From Pseudomonas sputi (GTDB lineage: Bacteria > Pseudomonadota > Gammaproteobacteria > Pseudomonadales > Pseudomonadaceae): DNA of 64,000 bases. A program made the position numbers and the translations under genes. The notes under the pieces are model-generated. The model searched no databases and was not told where the DNA came from. It saw only the letters and a program-made list of their open reading frames with translations. Positions within the stretch are counted from its first letter, which is position 1, and each line of letters begins with the position of its first letter. Below, in pieces: positions 37,121-47,823 of the stretch. Location: the NCBI RefSeq assembly GCF_021603585.1, contig NZ_BQHI01000013.1:1-64000 (forward strand), given 5' to 3'.

Positions 37121-37921
37121 ATGAACAATCCGGGTTTGTTCCAATCAAGGTGGAACCTCGGCCGGCTGGTTCTGTGCAACGTTGTGCCATTGGCACTACT
37201 GGCTTTCTGGTTATGGCCTACGGGTCAGATGCTGTGTGTGATTTTCGACGAGTGGCTGTTCCGCTCACTCAACGCACCGCTGGCCAGCAACCCCATATGG
37301 CTCCACATCTGGGCAATTGCAAGTCTGCGACCGTTCGACATCGTCGTCGGTCTGATTCTGCTGACGCTGCTGATCAAGGGCGACTGGGTGTTCAGGGCGA
37401 TTGACGTGCGCCGCGCCTTTTTTGGTTTTTTCTCGATCCTGCTGCTGATGGTGGTGATCCGCGCGCTGTTTTCCAAGTTCTCCGATTACATGGGCTGGCA
37501 GCACAGCAGCCCGTCGATGGTGCTCGAAGGCGCCGTGCATATCAGCGATTACTTCCCGCATCTGGAGAAGACCTGGGAGCTGAAGGATCGCTCGAGCCAG
37601 AGCTTCCCCGGTGACCACGCTTCGGTACTGTTGATCTGGGCGCTGTTCATGGGCGTGTTCAGCCGTACGGTCGGTCAGTTTCTGGTGATCTGGGGCCTGG
37701 CACTGCTGTTCATGTTGCCGCGTCTGGTCGCCGGTGCTCATTGGGGCCAGGACGATTACATCGGCGGCATGCTGCTCGCGGTGTGGGCACTGGGCTGGGG
37801 TTACTACACGCCGTTTGCTTACCACGCGGCAAACTTCTGGCTGAAGGTCACGGCGCCGGTTTTCCGGCTGCTGGGCAACCTGCCGGTGGTTTCGCGGATG
37901 AGTGTGGTGTCCGCGCAATAA
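37121..37921 (+). CDS. PAP2-family membrane phosphatase
   Basis: 266 residues from the ATG at 37121 (gggagg 6 nt upstream). About five or six transmembrane helices. PAP2 motifs: KDRSSQSFPGDHAS (motifs I-II, with PGDH in place of PSGH) and RLVAGAHWGQDD (motif III, catalytic His). Such enzymes dephosphorylate undecaprenyl pyrophosphate or lipid A, or transfer phosphate as in LpxT; the specific role is not clear here. Confidence 0.85.
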   Translation: MNNPGLFQSRWNLGRLVLCNVVPLALLAFWLWPTGQMLCVIFDEWLFRSLNAPLASNPIWLHIWAIASLRPFDIVVGLILLTLLIKGDWVFRAIDVRRAFFGFFSILLLMVVIRALFSKFSDYMGWQHSSPSMVLEGAVHISDYFPHLEKTWELKDRSSQSFPGDHASVLLIWALFMGVFSRTVGQFLVIWGLALLFMLPRLVAGAHWGQDDYIGGMLLAVWALGWGYYTPFAYHAANFWLKVTAPVFRLLGNLPVVSRMSVVSAQ

Positions 37922-37935
37922 TCGAACATTGCTGA

Positions 37936-37993
37936 ACAAAAAACGCAGCCACCGGCGGGTCTTGTACCCAGGCCGGCAGGCTGCGTTTTTTTA
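37936..37993. terminator. long stem-loop between convergent PAP2 and hslR genes
   Basis: aaaaaacgcagcc / ggctgcgtttttt outer stem with a second gccgg-type helix inside, T-runs on both strands. Confidence 0.7.
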
Positions 37994-38398
37994 TTCACCG
38001 CTACTGTTCCCACGAAATTTAAACAGATCCCGACGCTGCTTCTTGCTCGGTTTGCCGTCGGTGGTCACCCCCAGCGCGCCTGCCTTGCGCATCGCCGCAG
38101 ACGCTTCGCGCTTGGCGATGCTGGCCTCGGTCTCGGCATACAGCGTCTGTGCTTCAGGTGCGCCGCGACGCACGATCGACAGGGCCTGAACCACGACGGT
38201 CTTTTCATCGAAACCGGTACGAATCTCGAACTCATCGCCAATCCGTGGTTCTTTGCCAGGCTTGCAGCGCTCTCCCCGACAATGCACCTTGCCACTCTCG
38301 ATGGCGGCTTTGGCCAAAGCGCGAGTCTTGAAAAAACGCGCGGCCCACAGCCACTTGTCGAGACGAACCTTGTCGTCCTCTTCGCTTTTTTGTGCCAT
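37991..38398 (-). CDS. hslR: S4-domain heat shock protein Hsp15
   Basis: 135 residues from the ATG at 38398. S4 RNA-binding domain at about 10-75 (VRLDKWLWAARFFKTRALA, GKVHCRGERCKPG) with a basic C-terminal tail (KPSKKQRRDLFKFRG). Hsp15 binds free 50S subunits that still carry nascent-chain tRNA after heat shock. Located two genes from hslO. Confidence 0.92.
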   Translation of the reverse strand: MAQKSEEDDKVRLDKWLWAARFFKTRALAKAAIESGKVHCRGERCKPGKEPRIGDEFEIRTGFDEKTVVVQALSIVRRGAPEAQTLYAETEASIAKREASAAMRKAGALGVTTDGKPSKKQRRDLFKFRGNSSGE

Positions 38399-38514
38399 AT
38401 GAATTCCTCGTTCAGCCAGTAGTCGGAACTGTACTACCGATTCTGTCGGGCGCAAGAACTCGGCCCTCCAGATAAACTGTGATCTTCGCCGGTTCAACGG
38501 CATGGAGTGATCGA

Positions 38515-39294
38515 GTGACCAAATTTCCGTCTTCATTGACCTCGCCCACATCCGGGTGCCTGGGCTGCCAGCAAAGCGAACCGCTGGGCTTCGACTTTTC
38601 CTTCGCTTATCAGCCCATCGTGGATCTGCGTGACAAGTCGGTGTATGCCTACGAGGCACTGGTCCGTGGTGCGGCCGGTGAAGGCGCATTAACGGTGCTG
38701 GATCAGGTTACAGAAGATAACCGCTACCGTTTCGACCAGCTCTGCCGGACTCGCGCCATCGAAGGCGCAGCCGAGCTCAATATGCAGACACACTTGTCGA
38801 TCAACTTCATGCCCAACGCCGTCTATCGTCCAGAGTTGTGCATTCGCAGCACCCTGGCGGCCGCGAGGAAACACAACTTTCCGATCGACCGGCTGATTTT
38901 CGAAACACTGGAAAGCGAGCACGTAGATAACTATCGCCATTTGACCAATATTCTGCGTGAATACCGCGAATTCGGCTTCAAGACGGCCATCGACGATTTC
39001 GGTGCCGGCTATTCGGGGCTCAATCTGCTGGCCGATTTCCAACCGGACCTGATCAAACTCGATATGGCGCTGATTCGCGATATCGACCATGACCGTGTTC
39101 GTCAGGCTATCGTTCGGGGGATTGTCACAATCTGTGCGGAGTTGAACGTTACAGTCATCGCCGAGGGCATCGAGAGCGCCGGTGAACGGGATTTCCTGGC
39201 GGACTGCGGAATATTTCTGATGCAGGGCTACTGGTTCGCCAAACCCGCATTCAAAGCGTTGGCCCAGGTGCCCCCTGAGGCGTGGACGCGTTAA
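38515..39294 (+). CDS. rimA: c-di-GMP phosphodiesterase RimA (EAL domain)
   Basis: 259 residues from a GTG at 38515 with GGAG 7 nt upstream. A stand-alone EAL domain with the catalytic set YEALVRG, NFMPNA, DDFGAGYSG, LIKLDM, AEGIES and MQGYWFAKP, all kept, so enzyme activity is expected. In P. fluorescens, rimABK was reported to control ribosomal protein S6 glutamation, with RimA as the PDE lowering c-di-GMP near RimK. The gene order here supports the name. Confidence 0.9.
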   Translation: MTKFPSSLTSPTSGCLGCQQSEPLGFDFSFAYQPIVDLRDKSVYAYEALVRGAAGEGALTVLDQVTEDNRYRFDQLCRTRAIEGAAELNMQTHLSINFMPNAVYRPELCIRSTLAAARKHNFPIDRLIFETLESEHVDNYRHLTNILREYREFGFKTAIDDFGAGYSGLNLLADFQPDLIKLDMALIRDIDHDRVRQAIVRGIVTICAELNVTVIAEGIESAGERDFLADCGIFLMQGYWFAKPAFKALAQVPPEAWTR

Positions 39295-39310
39295 TCGTTG
39301 GTTTTTTCCA

Positions 39311-39790
39311 TTGAAGACATTTGACCATTTGACCGTTATCGGTCTGCGCGAGTGGGTGGCGCTTCCGGATCTGGGAGTCGCCGGCCTTCGGGCAAAAATC
39401 GACACCGGCGCCAGCACCTCAAGCCTGCACGCCACCGACATCGAGCCGTTCGAACGCGACGGCGAGAAGTGGGTGCGCTTCACCGCGCACCTGGGCACCG
39501 TCGTGCAGCTGCGCCATCGACGTTGTGAAGCGCCGCTGGTCGCCCGCAAGACCATCAAGAGTTCGAATGGCCAGGCCCAGGTGCGCTACGTGATCAGCAC
39601 CACCCTGGCCCTGGGTGACCGGGTCTGGCCGATCGAGTTCACCCTCGCCTGCCGCAAGTCCATGCGCTACCGCCTGTTGCTCGGTTCCAAAGCCCTGATC
39701 GACGGCCATCTGGTGGTCAATCCGGGCATCAAATATGTACAAGACAAGCCGGTGTTCCCGGTATCTACCTCCTCCACAGGTGTTGCATGA
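39311..39790 (+). CDS. rimB: RimB, retropepsin-like protease partner of RimK
   Basis: 159 residues from a TTG at 39311 without a clear ribosome-binding site, 17 nt after rimA. The aspartic protease signature AKIDTGAST is near the N-terminus and the fold is of the ATP-dependent zinc protease/RimB type. In the P. fluorescens system RimB interacts with RimK and modulates its activity. Overlaps rimK by 4 nt. Confidence 0.9.
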   Translation: MKTFDHLTVIGLREWVALPDLGVAGLRAKIDTGASTSSLHATDIEPFERDGEKWVRFTAHLGTVVQLRHRRCEAPLVARKTIKSSNGQAQVRYVISTTLALGDRVWPIEFTLACRKSMRYRLLLGSKALIDGHLVVNPGIKYVQDKPVFPVSTSSTGVA

Positions 39791-40692
39791 AGATCGCTGT
39801 GCTGTCGCGGAACCCGCGTCTGTATTCCACCCGCCGTCTGGTCGAAGCCGGTACCGAACGCGGGCATGAAATGGTGGTGATCGACACCTTGCGCGCCTAC
39901 ATGAACATTGCCAGCCACAAGCCGCAGATCCACTACCGCGGCAAACCGCTGGAGGGTTTCGACGCAGTGATCCCGCGGATCGGCGCGTCGGTGACGTTTT
40001 ATGGCTGCGCGGTGTTGCGTCAGTTCGAAATGATGGGGGTGTTTCCGCTCAACGAATCGGTGGCGATCGCCCGCTCGCGGGACAAGCTGCGTTCATTGCA
40101 ATTGCTGTCGCGCCGTGGCATCGGTTTGCCGGTGACCGGCTTCGCCCACTCGCCGGACGACATTCCCGATCTGATCGACATGGTCAACGGCGCGCCACTG
40201 GTGATCAAGGTGCTGGAAGGCACTCAAGGCATCGGCGTGGTGTTGTGTGAGACCGCTACCGCGGCGGAGTCAGTGATCGAGGCGTTCATGGGCCTGAAGC
40301 AGAACATCATGGTGCAGGAATACATCAAGGAAGCAGGCGGCGCCGACATCCGCTGCTTCGTGGTCGGCGACAAGGTGATCGCGGCGATGAAGCGGCAGGC
40401 CAAGCCCGGCGAGTTCCGCTCCAACCTGCACCGAGGCGGCAGCGCCAGCCTGATCAAGATCACCCCGGAAGAGCGCATGACTGCGTTGCGCGCGGCCAGG
40501 GTGATGGGGCTGACGGTAGCGGGTGTGGATATTCTGCGCTCCAACCACGGGCCGCTGGTGATGGAGGTGAACTCGTCACCGGGTCTGGAAGGGATCGAAA
40601 CCACCACGGGCAAGAACGTGGCGGGGATCATCATCGAACACCTTGAGAAGAATGGCGGGCCGAACATGACCCGGACCAAAGGCAAGGGTTGA
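39787..40692 (+). CDS. rimK: ribosomal protein S6 glutamate ligase RimK
   Basis: 301 residues, ATP-grasp fold: [35 protein letters not shown], and [14 protein letters not shown]. Adds glutamate residues to the C-terminus of ribosomal protein S6 (RpsF). Last gene of rimABK, with 4-nt overlap. Confidence 0.96.
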   Translation: MKIAVLSRNPRLYSTRRLVEAGTERGHEMVVIDTLRAYMNIASHKPQIHYRGKPLEGFDAVIPRIGASVTFYGCAVLRQFEMMGVFPLNESVAIARSRDKLRSLQLLSRRGIGLPVTGFAHSPDDIPDLIDMVNGAPLVIKVLEGTQGIGVVLCETATAAESVIEAFMGLKQNIMVQEYIKEAGGADIRCFVVGDKVIAAMKRQAKPGEFRSNLHRGGSASLIKITPEERMTALRAARVMGLTVAGVDILRSNHGPLVMEVNSSPGLEGIETTTGKNVAGIIIEHLEKNGGPNMTRTKGKG

Positions 40693-40727
40693 ACCTTGCA
40701 CCAGGCGGCCGCGAGGCCGCCTGAAAT

Positions 40728-42041
40728 TCAAACCGCGTCTCTCGGCAGCATCAGTCCCAACGGCAACCGAACCCGCGCCTCCAGTCCGCCACCGGAGCGA
40801 TTGCGCAGTTCAACATTGCCGCCGTGCATCGAAGCAATCCGCTTCACGATCGCCAGCCCCAGACCGGTGCCTTTTCCGCCCCGCGCCCGATCTCCTCGGG
40901 TGAACGGGTTGAAAATCGCCTCAAGCTCCGATGGGGCGATTCCCGCACCACGGTCCATCACGCTCAGCACCACGTAAGGCGCACTCGTGTCACCGGACAC
41001 ATAGGCCGCGACATCCACGCTCCCCCCGGCATGATTCAGCGCGTTGCCAATCAGGTTGTTCAGCAAACGCTTCATCGACACCCGACGCAACGGGAACGGC
41101 TGGATCGGCTCCAGGCGCAGGCGCACTTTCTCCTCGCCCTGGTTGTACGGTGCCGCGACTTCACGCACCAGATCGCTGAGATCCACTTCCTCCACCGACT
41201 CATCCCGACCATCGCGAATGAACGCGAGGAACTGGTCGAGGATTGCGTCCATGTCTTCGATGTCGCGCACCATATCGTTGGTCAGATCCGTGCGATCCCC
41301 CATCAACTCCAGCGACAGCCGCAAACGGGTCAGCGGCGTTCGCAAGTCATGCGAGACCCCCGCCAGCATCAGCTCCCGCTCGCGGCCGGCCTGCTCGACG
41401 TCTTCAGCCATCTGGTTGAAGGCACGATAAACCTCGGCCATTTCGCTGGGGGTGTCACTGATCGGCAGGCGCACGCTGCGGCCCTGGCCAAGTTGCCGGG
41501 CGGCGTAGACCAGACGTTTCAACGGCTGATTGAGCTGGCTGACGAAAATCCACGCAGACGCCGTAGACAGCAACCCGATGGCCAGGAACCAGCCGAGCAC
41601 GTTCCAGATTTTCTGGCCACGCAACGGGTGTGGATACAGTGGCACTTTCAGCCAGCCGTCACCGAGGCTCGGCGCACGAACCCACAAGGCCGGCGGCGAG
41701 TGCATACGCAAACGCACTTCGGTGTCGGCACCCAACTCCGCCTGCATCTGCCGCTGGTAGATTTCACTGTAGGGCCAGTGCTGTTCACCTTCGGGCACGC
41801 CGGCACCGACTACACGGATCAAGGTCGCGGCATCGGCGATTTTCGCGCGGTTCTCTTCGTCGGCGGCCCAGTAGGCACGCAGCGTCAGGGCGACGCCATG
41901 GCTGTATTGGCGGTCGACCAGCACGTCCTCGTTCATCAACAGATAAACCAGGGTCAATGCCTTGGAAAACAATACGACGATGAGCACCAGCCACAGGGTG
42001 CGGGAGAAGAAACTTTGGGGGAACCAGACGGGGGTTTTCAT
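40728..42041 (-). CDS. envZ: osmosensing histidine kinase EnvZ
   Basis: 437 residues: TM1 about 15-35, periplasmic loop, TM2 about 148-168, HAMP, phospho-acceptor His231 in GVSHDLRTPLTRLRL, and HATPase with NLIGNALNHAG, DRGAGI and GTGLGLAI. The EnvZ-type H-box and the position downstream of ompR, separated only by a REP element, fix the name. It phosphorylates OmpR. Confidence 0.93.
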   Translation of the reverse strand: MKTPVWFPQSFFSRTLWLVLIVVLFSKALTLVYLLMNEDVLVDRQYSHGVALTLRAYWAADEENRAKIADAATLIRVVGAGVPEGEQHWPYSEIYQRQMQAELGADTEVRLRMHSPPALWVRAPSLGDGWLKVPLYPHPLRGQKIWNVLGWFLAIGLLSTASAWIFVSQLNQPLKRLVYAARQLGQGRSVRLPISDTPSEMAEVYRAFNQMAEDVEQAGRERELMLAGVSHDLRTPLTRLRLSLELMGDRTDLTNDMVRDIEDMDAILDQFLAFIRDGRDESVEEVDLSDLVREVAAPYNQGEEKVRLRLEPIQPFPLRRVSMKRLLNNLIGNALNHAGGSVDVAAYVSGDTSAPYVVLSVMDRGAGIAPSELEAIFNPFTRGDRARGGKGTGLGLAIVKRIASMHGGNVELRNRSGGGLEARVRLPLGLMLPRDAV

Positions 42042-42057
42042 GGATAACCGCTACACA

Positions 42058-42150
42058 CTTGCAGGAGCGAGCAATGCTCGCATATTGCGGATTGCGAGTC
42101 TGCGCAGGCGGCACTTTCGACCGTTCCCCGCAGACCCGCTCCTACAAATC
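42058..42150. repeat. REP-type element between ompR and envZ
   Basis: gcaggagcg...cgctcctac arms about 90 bp apart with internal gagcaatgctc and ccgcaga palindromes. It separates two genes of one operon, so it could modulate the relative expression of envZ. Confidence 0.55.
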
Positions 42151-42155
42151 ACCCA

Positions 42156-42896
42156 TCACTTGGTGGAGTTGCCATCCGGCACGAACACGTAGCCGACACC
42201 CCAGACGGTCTGGATATAGCGCGGCTTGGACGGGTCAGGTTCGATCATCCGGCGCAGACGGGAAATCTGCACGTCGATGGAACGCTCCAGGGCATCCCAC
42301 TCCCGGCCACGGGCCAGGTTCATCAACTTGTCGCGGGTCAGCGGCTGACGGGCATTCATCACCAGGGCCTTGAGCACCGCAAACTCACCGGTGGTGAGCA
42401 TGTGCACTTCGTCGCCGCGCTTGAGTTCGCGGGTGGCCAGGGACAGCACGTAATCGCCGAACGTGACGTTTTCTTCTTCACTGCCCGGCGCGCCCGGCAC
42501 TGGTGCGGCCTGACGGCGCAGTACGGCCTTGACGCGGGCCATCAGCTCGTCCGGGTTGAACGGCTTGGCCAGGTAGTCGTCGGCGCCCAGTTCCAGGCCC
42601 TTGATACGGCTCAGCTCGTCACCCTTGGCGGTGAGCATGATGATCGGAATCTGATTGTTCGCGCCACGCAGGCGGCGGCAAGCGGTCAGGCCGTCTTCGC
42701 CCGGCAGCATCAGGTCGAGGACGACCAGGTTGAACACTTCACGCGACAGCAGACGATCCATCTGCTCGGTATTCGGTACGGCGCGGGCACGGTAGCCCTT
42801 GCTGACGAAGAAGCGTTCCAGCAGGCTGCTCAGCCCCGGATCGTCGTCAACGATGAGAATTTTTTCGCCTTCAGCAGTTTGTGCAGTGCTGCTCAT
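42156..42896 (-). CDS. ompR: response regulator OmpR
   Basis: 246 residues: receiver domain (acidic DDD at 17-19, phospho-acceptor Asp61 in VVLDLMLPG, LTAKG, AKPFNPDEL) and a C-terminal winged HTH (LTTGEFAVLKALV, RDKLMNLARGREWDALERSIDVQISRLRR). Controls outer membrane and motility genes with EnvZ. Confidence 0.95.
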   Translation of the reverse strand: MSSTAQTAEGEKILIVDDDPGLSSLLERFFVSKGYRARAVPNTEQMDRLLSREVFNLVVLDLMLPGEDGLTACRRLRGANNQIPIIMLTAKGDELSRIKGLELGADDYLAKPFNPDELMARVKAVLRRQAAPVPGAPGSEEENVTFGDYVLSLATRELKRGDEVHMLTTGEFAVLKALVMNARQPLTRDKLMNLARGREWDALERSIDVQISRLRRMIEPDPSKPRYIQTVWGVGYVFVPDGNSTK

Positions 42897-43256
42897 TGGA
42901 TGCTCCTTTTAGCTCGGCGCGCATTATGGCGTAGCTGCCGTTATACGCACCGTGTGCATTGTTAGCAGATTTTTCCTTCACTGCCAGAAAACCGGGGCTT
43001 GGGCCTACAGACTGTGTCGCCCCCGAATGACAGAACGCTGGTTATAATGCGCGGCCTTTTGTGCCAGGCAACGTCTGAATCGTTACCGCAGGTGGCCGTC
43101 CTTTATTTTCCGGGTCGCCGCAGTAATTGTTCGATTTCACGGGTCAATGGGATGCCTTTTGACCCAGGCAGCGGCAAGCGTCAGGCCGCCCCACCAGACT
43201 CCGGGCCCTTGTTTACGTGCCTGCGAGCCTGCTTTTACAATTTGTCAGGTGGTTTT
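42897..43256 (+). promoter_or_regulatory. ompR-tex intergenic region with tex promoter and long leader
   Basis: A consensus -10 TATAAT at 43043-43048 without a clear -35 would give tex a leader of about 200 nt. The leader is open in the tex frame but has no start with a ribosome-binding site. No other gene seen in this 360-bp gap. Confidence 0.45.
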
Positions 43257-45581
43257 ATGGACAGCATCAACAGCCGCATCGCCGAGGAACTCGGCGTACG
43301 CCCACAACAGGTCGAAGCGGCCGTCGCGCTACTCGATGAAGGCTCTACCGTTCCCTTCATCGCCCGTTACCGGAAAGAAGTGACCGGCAGCCTCGATGAC
43401 ACCCAACTGCGTCATCTGGAAGAGCGTCTGCGCTACCTGCGAGAACTCGACGAACGGCGCATCAGCATTCTTTCCAGCATTCAGGAGCAGGGCAAACTCA
43501 CCCCTGAACTGGAACGCGAAATCAAACTCGCCGACACCAAGACCCGCCTCGAAGACTTGTACCTGCCGTACAAGCAGAAGCGCCGCACCAAGGGCCAGAT
43601 CGCCCTGGAAGCCGGCCTCGGCGAACTGGCCGACGGCCTGTTCAACGACCCGTCGCTGACCCCGGAAACCGAAGCCGCGCGCTTCGTCAACGCCGAAAAA
43701 GGCGTGGCCGACGCCAAGGCTGCACTGGAAGGCGCCAAGTACATCCTCATGGAGCGCTTCGCCGAAGACGCCAACCTGCTGGAAAAACTGCGCACCTACC
43801 TGAAGCAGGAAGCCACTCTCAGTGCCCGCGTGATCGCCGGCAAGGAAGAGGAAGGCGCGAAATTCCGCGATTACTTCGAACACGACGAACCACTGAAAAG
43901 CATGCCGTCGCACCGCGCACTGGCGATTTTCCGCGGCCGCAACGAAGGCATTCTCAGCTCCGCGCTGAAAGTCGGCGAAGAGCTGCCGGGCACCCTGCAC
44001 CCATGCGAAGGCATGATCGGCCAGCATGTCGGCATCCAGAACCAGAACCGTCCGGCCGACAAATGGCTCGGTGAAGTGGTGCGCTGGACCTGGAAGGTCA
44101 AGCTCTACACCCACCTGGAAACCGACCTGCTCGGCGAGCTGCGCGACGGCGCCGAAACCGAAGCGATCAACGTGTTTGCCCACAACCTGCACGACTTGCT
44201 GCTGGCCGCCCCGGCCGGCCCGCGCGCCACCCTGGGTCTCGACCCGGGCCTGCGTACCGGCTGCAAGGTCGCGGTGGTCGACTCCACCGGCAAACTGCTC
44301 GATCACGCGACGGTTTACCCGCACGTGCCGCACAACAAATGGGATCAGACCATCGCCATCCTGGCCGCCCTGTGCGCCAAGCACTCGGTCGATCTGATCG
44401 CCATCGGCAACGGCACCGCCAGCCGTGAAACCGACAAGTTGGCGATCGAGCTGATCAAAAAATACCCAGCGATGAAAATGACCAAGGTCATGGTCTCCGA
44501 GGCCGGTGCATCGGTGTATTCGGCATCGGAACTGGCGGCCAAGGAATTCCCGGATCTGGACGTGTCGATCCGTGGCGCGGTCTCGATTGCCCGTCGTCTG
44601 CAGGATCCACTGGCCGAACTGGTGAAGATCGATCCGAAATCCATCGGTGTCGGCCAGTACCAGCACGACGTGTCGCAGCTGAAACTGGCGCGCGGTCTGG
44701 ACGCCGTGGTCGAGGACTGCGTGAACGCCGTGGGCGTGGACGTGAACACCGCCTCCGTGGCACTGCTGGCGCGGATCTCCGGCCTCAACGCGACTCTGGC
44801 GCAGAACATCGTGGCCCACCGGGACGAGCACGGCGCGTTCAAGACCCGCGCGGCACTCAAGAAAGTCGCGCGTCTGGGCGAGAAAACCTTCGAACAGGCT
44901 GCCGGCTTCCTGCGAGTGATGAACGGCGACAACCCGCTGGACTCCTCGGCCGTTCACCCGGAGGCCTATCCGTTGGTGCAGCGCATCGCCGCCGAGACCG
45001 ACCGCGACATCCGCTCGCTGATCGGTGACGCCGCGTTCCTCAAGCGTCTGGATCCGAAGAAATTCACCGACGAGACCTTCGGTCTGCCAACCGTCACCGA
45101 CATCCTGCAGGAATTGGAAAAGCCGGGGCGCGACCCGCGTCCGGAATTCAAGACCGCCGAGTTCCAGGAAGGCGTCGAAGACCTGAAGGACCTGCAACTG
45201 GGGATGATCCTCGAAGGCGTGGTGACCAACGTGACCGCGTTCGGTGCGTTCGTCGACATCGGCGTGCATCAGGACGGTCTGGTGCACATTTCGGCGCTGT
45301 CGGAGAAATTCATCAAGGATCCGCGCGAAGCGGTGAAGGCCGGTGACGTGGTGAAAGTGAAGGTCATGGAAGTCGACATCCCGCGCAAACGCGTCGGCCT
45401 GTCGATGCGCATGAGCGACACCCCGGGCGAGAAGATCGACGGTGCCCGTGGTTCGCGTCCGGGCTCGGCGCCACGCCAGTCCCAGGGTTCGGCTCCGCGC
45501 AAGGAAACCACCCCGGCGGCTCCGGTCAATAACGCAATGGCCTCGCTGTTCGCCAACGCCAAGCAGTTGAAGAAACGCTGA
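43257..45581 (+). CDS. tex: RNA-binding transcriptional accessory protein Tex
   Basis: 774 residues from the ATG at 43257 ([14 protein letters not shown], the usual Tex start). Order: N-terminal helical domain, YqgF/RNase-H-like domain ([16 protein letters not shown]), helix-hairpin-helix region ([19 protein letters not shown]) and C-terminal S1 domain ([24 protein letters not shown]). A Pro/Ser/Ala-rich tail follows. Tex binds RNA polymerase and nucleic acid. Its stop overlaps the next start (TGATG). Confidence 0.95.
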   Translation: MDSINSRIAEELGVRPQQVEAAVALLDEGSTVPFIARYRKEVTGSLDDTQLRHLEERLRYLRELDERRISILSSIQEQGKLTPELEREIKLADTKTRLEDLYLPYKQKRRTKGQIALEAGLGELADGLFNDPSLTPETEAARFVNAEKGVADAKAALEGAKYILMERFAEDANLLEKLRTYLKQEATLSARVIAGKEEEGAKFRDYFEHDEPLKSMPSHRALAIFRGRNEGILSSALKVGEELPGTLHPCEGMIGQHVGIQNQNRPADKWLGEVVRWTWKVKLYTHLETDLLGELRDGAETEAINVFAHNLHDLLLAAPAGPRATLGLDPGLRTGCKVAVVDSTGKLLDHATVYPHVPHNKWDQTIAILAALCAKHSVDLIAIGNGTASRETDKLAIELIKKYPAMKMTKVMVSEAGASVYSASELAAKEFPDLDVSIRGAVSIARRLQDPLAELVKIDPKSIGVGQYQHDVSQLKLARGLDAVVEDCVNAVGVDVNTASVALLARISGLNATLAQNIVAHRDEHGAFKTRAALKKVARLGEKTFEQAAGFLRVMNGDNPLDSSAVHPEAYPLVQRIAAETDRDIRSLIGDAAFLKRLDPKKFTDETFGLPTVTDILQELEKPGRDPRPEFKTAEFQEGVEDLKDLQLGMILEGVVTNVTAFGAFVDIGVHQDGLVHISALSEKFIKDPREAVKAGDVVKVKVMEVDIPRKRVGLSMRMSDTPGEKIDGARGSRPGSAPRQSQGSAPRKETTPAAPVNNAMASLFANAKQLKKR

Positions 45582-45964
45582 TGGACATGCCGGTCGGGCT
45601 CGTCGAGAGCGCGTTTTTCAAGCTGTTGGGCTGCCGTCTGCACAGCCTGGAAACCGGGGTGGCGCAAGTCGCCCTGGCGCTGGAACCCGAACTGCGCAAC
45701 CGCGGCGGCAAGCTGCACGGCGGTGCGCTGTTCAGTCTGGTGGACATTGCCATGGGGCTGGCCTGTTCCAGCACCCACGGTTTTGACCAGCAGAGCGCGA
45801 CCATCGAGTGCAAGATCAACTACATCCGCGCCGTCTCTGAAGGCGAGGTGATGTGCACGGCGCGGGTGATCCACCCGGGCCGGCGCACGCTGGTGGTCGA
45901 AGCCGACGTGATGCAGGGCGACAAACTGGTCGCAAAAGCGCAAGGCACGTTCGCTGTCCTGTAG
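45581..45964 (+). CDS. PaaI-family thioesterase
   Basis: 127 residues with the hotdog/PaaI motif GKLHGGALFSLVDIAMGLACSS and KINYIRAVSEGEVM. The Asp in SLVDIA is the usual catalytic residue. Starts within the tex stop (1-nt overlap), so it is translated from the tex mRNA. Likely hydrolyses an aromatic or hydroxylated acyl-CoA. Confidence 0.85.
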   Translation: MDMPVGLVESAFFKLLGCRLHSLETGVAQVALALEPELRNRGGKLHGGALFSLVDIAMGLACSSTHGFDQQSATIECKINYIRAVSEGEVMCTARVIHPGRRTLVVEADVMQGDKLVAKAQGTFAVL

Positions 45965-46019
45965 ATGTTGTTCATCATTTTGAGTTAATTTCGGCGCTGT
46001 GATCGCAGCGTCGAGCTTT

Positions 46020-46051
46020 TCTGTGGGAGCGGGCAAGCCCGCTCCCACAGG
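46020..46051. repeat. REP element, gtgggagcgggc family
   Basis: ctgtgggagcgggc / gcccgctcccacag, near-perfect palindrome, the commonest P. fluorescens-type REP, placed after the thioesterase. Confidence 0.8.
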
Positions 46052-46090
46052 GACCGCGTAATCTTCGCGTGCATCGGCCAGATTCAGGGA

Positions 46091-46160
46091 GTGAAGTTGG
46101 CGTTTCAACGGGGGCTTCAGAGCCCGAAAAACCAGGCGAAAACGCCAGTTTCAACTTCAC
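46091..46160 (+). promoter_or_regulatory. gshA leader with alternative stem-loops
   Basis: gtgaagttggcgttt (46091-46105) pairs with aaacgcc (46140-46146) and aacttcac (46153-46160), leaving a 6-nt bulge. Inside is gggct-tcag-agccc (46112-46125). The arm aaacgcc can instead form ggcg-aaaa-cgcc (46135-46146), so two foldings exclude each other. Ends about 60 nt before the gshA start; suggests a regulated leader. Confidence 0.4.
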
Positions 46161-46220
46161 CCTTGTAGACCGTCCTGCCCACCCCCATATTGGGGCGACT
46201 GACGCGTGAAGGAATCCAAA

Positions 46221-47804
46221 TTGAGCGAACTTCTCAACCGCCGCCTGGCTCTGCTCGGCGAGCGCGCTAACCTCTCTCTGCTTGAGCAGTGCCTTCACGG
46301 TATCGAACGTGAATGCCTGCGCGTGACCGGCGAAGGCCGCCTGGCCCAAACGCCGCACCCGGAAAGCCTGGGAGCCGCGCTGACCAACGAACAGATCACC
46401 ACCGACTATTCCGAGTCGCTGCTGGAATTCATCACGCCCGCCCTGCCAGACCCTGCCGATACCCTGGCGAGCCTGGACAGGATTCATCGCTTTGCCTACA
46501 GCAAGCTCGGCAACGAGTACCTGTGGAGTCCATCGATGCCGTGCCCTTTGCCGGCCGAGGAAGACATTCCGATCGCCTATTACGGCAGCTCCAACATCGG
46601 TCAGCTCAAGTACGTCTACCGCAAGGGCCTGGCCCTGCGTTACGGCAAGACCATGCAGTGCATCGCCGGGATTCACTACAACTTCTCCCTGCCGGAAAAG
46701 CTCTGGCCGCTGCTGAAAGAAGCCGAAGGCTTCGTCGGCACCGACCGGGATTTCCAGTCGTCGTCCTATATCGCGCTGATTCGTAACTTCCGGCGCTACA
46801 GCTGGCTGCTGATGTACCTGTTCGGTGCTTCACCGGCGCTGGATGCCGGTTTCCTGCGTGGTCGCCCGCACCAGCTGGAGCAACTGGATCCGGACACCCT
46901 GTACCTGCCCTACGCTACCAGCCTGCGCATGAGCGACCTCGGTTACCAGAGCAACGCCCAGGCCGGCCTGACCCCGTGCTACAACGACCTGACGAGCTAC
47001 ACCGATAGCCTGCGCAAAGCGGTGGCCACGCCGTACGCGCCGTACGTCGAAGTCGGCACGCACCAGGATGGCGAGTGGGTGCAACTGAACACCAACATCC
47101 TGCAGATCGAAAACGAGTACTACTCCAACATCCGCCCGAAACGCGTGACCTACACCGGCGAGCGGCCGATCCAGGCCTTGATGGCCCGTGGCATCCAGTA
47201 CGTCGAAGTGCGCTGCCTGGACATCAACCCGTTCCTGCCGATGGGCATCGACCTCACCGAGTCGCGCTTCCTCGATGCGTTTCTGCTGTACTGCGCGCTG
47301 AACGAAAGCCCGCTGCTGACCAACATCAGCTGTGGCAACGCCACGTCGAACTTCCTCAGCGTGGTCAAGGAAGGCCGTCGTCCTGGCCTGCAATTGCAGC
47401 GTGACGGCCAACCGGTCGAGCTGAAGGCGTGGGCTGCCGAACTGCTGGAGAAAATCGCTCCGCTGGCGGCGCTGCTGGATCAAAGCCATGGCGGCGATGC
47501 CCATAGCAAGGCGCTGGATGCACAGCTGGCCAAGGTCAAGGATTCGTCCCTGACGCCTTCGGCCCAGGTGTTGGCAGCCATGGCCACGCACAAGGAAAGC
47601 TTCGCGCAGTTCTCCCTGCGCCAGAGCCAGGCCCACGCCGAGTTCTTCCGCAGCGAGCCGTTGGCGGCTGAAGAGCAAGCGAGGTTCGAAGAACTCGCGC
47701 GCTCGTCGCTGGCACAACAGGCTGAGCTGGAGCAGAACGAGGTGGGCGATTTCGACGTGTTTGTCGGGTCGTATCAGGCGAGTATTCTGGCGATCAGTAA
47801 CTGA
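46221..47804 (+). CDS. gshA: glutamate-cysteine ligase
   Basis: 527 residues from a TTG at 46221: aagga lies 7 nt upstream and the protein then starts at the usual [16 protein letters not shown] at 46206 is in frame but less likely. Family motifs: [24 protein letters not shown] and [13 protein letters not shown]. First step of glutathione synthesis (ATP-dependent gamma-glutamylcysteine formation). Confidence 0.94.
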   Translation: MSELLNRRLALLGERANLSLLEQCLHGIERECLRVTGEGRLAQTPHPESLGAALTNEQITTDYSESLLEFITPALPDPADTLASLDRIHRFAYSKLGNEYLWSPSMPCPLPAEEDIPIAYYGSSNIGQLKYVYRKGLALRYGKTMQCIAGIHYNFSLPEKLWPLLKEAEGFVGTDRDFQSSSYIALIRNFRRYSWLLMYLFGASPALDAGFLRGRPHQLEQLDPDTLYLPYATSLRMSDLGYQSNAQAGLTPCYNDLTSYTDSLRKAVATPYAPYVEVGTHQDGEWVQLNTNILQIENEYYSNIRPKRVTYTGERPIQALMARGIQYVEVRCLDINPFLPMGIDLTESRFLDAFLLYCALNESPLLTNISCGNATSNFLSVVKEGRRPGLQLQRDGQPVELKAWAAELLEKIAPLAALLDQSHGGDAHSKALDAQLAKVKDSSLTPSAQVLAAMATHKESFAQFSLRQSQAHAEFFRSEPLAAEEQARFEELARSSLAQQAELEQNEVGDFDVFVGSYQASILAISN

Positions 47805-47823
47805 CACTTCCTTCCCTGATCGT

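Noticed and set aside
43329-45287. 652-codon open frame antisense to tex
   Set aside because: Same codon-bias effect; no recognisable motif and Tex is unmistakable on the + strand.
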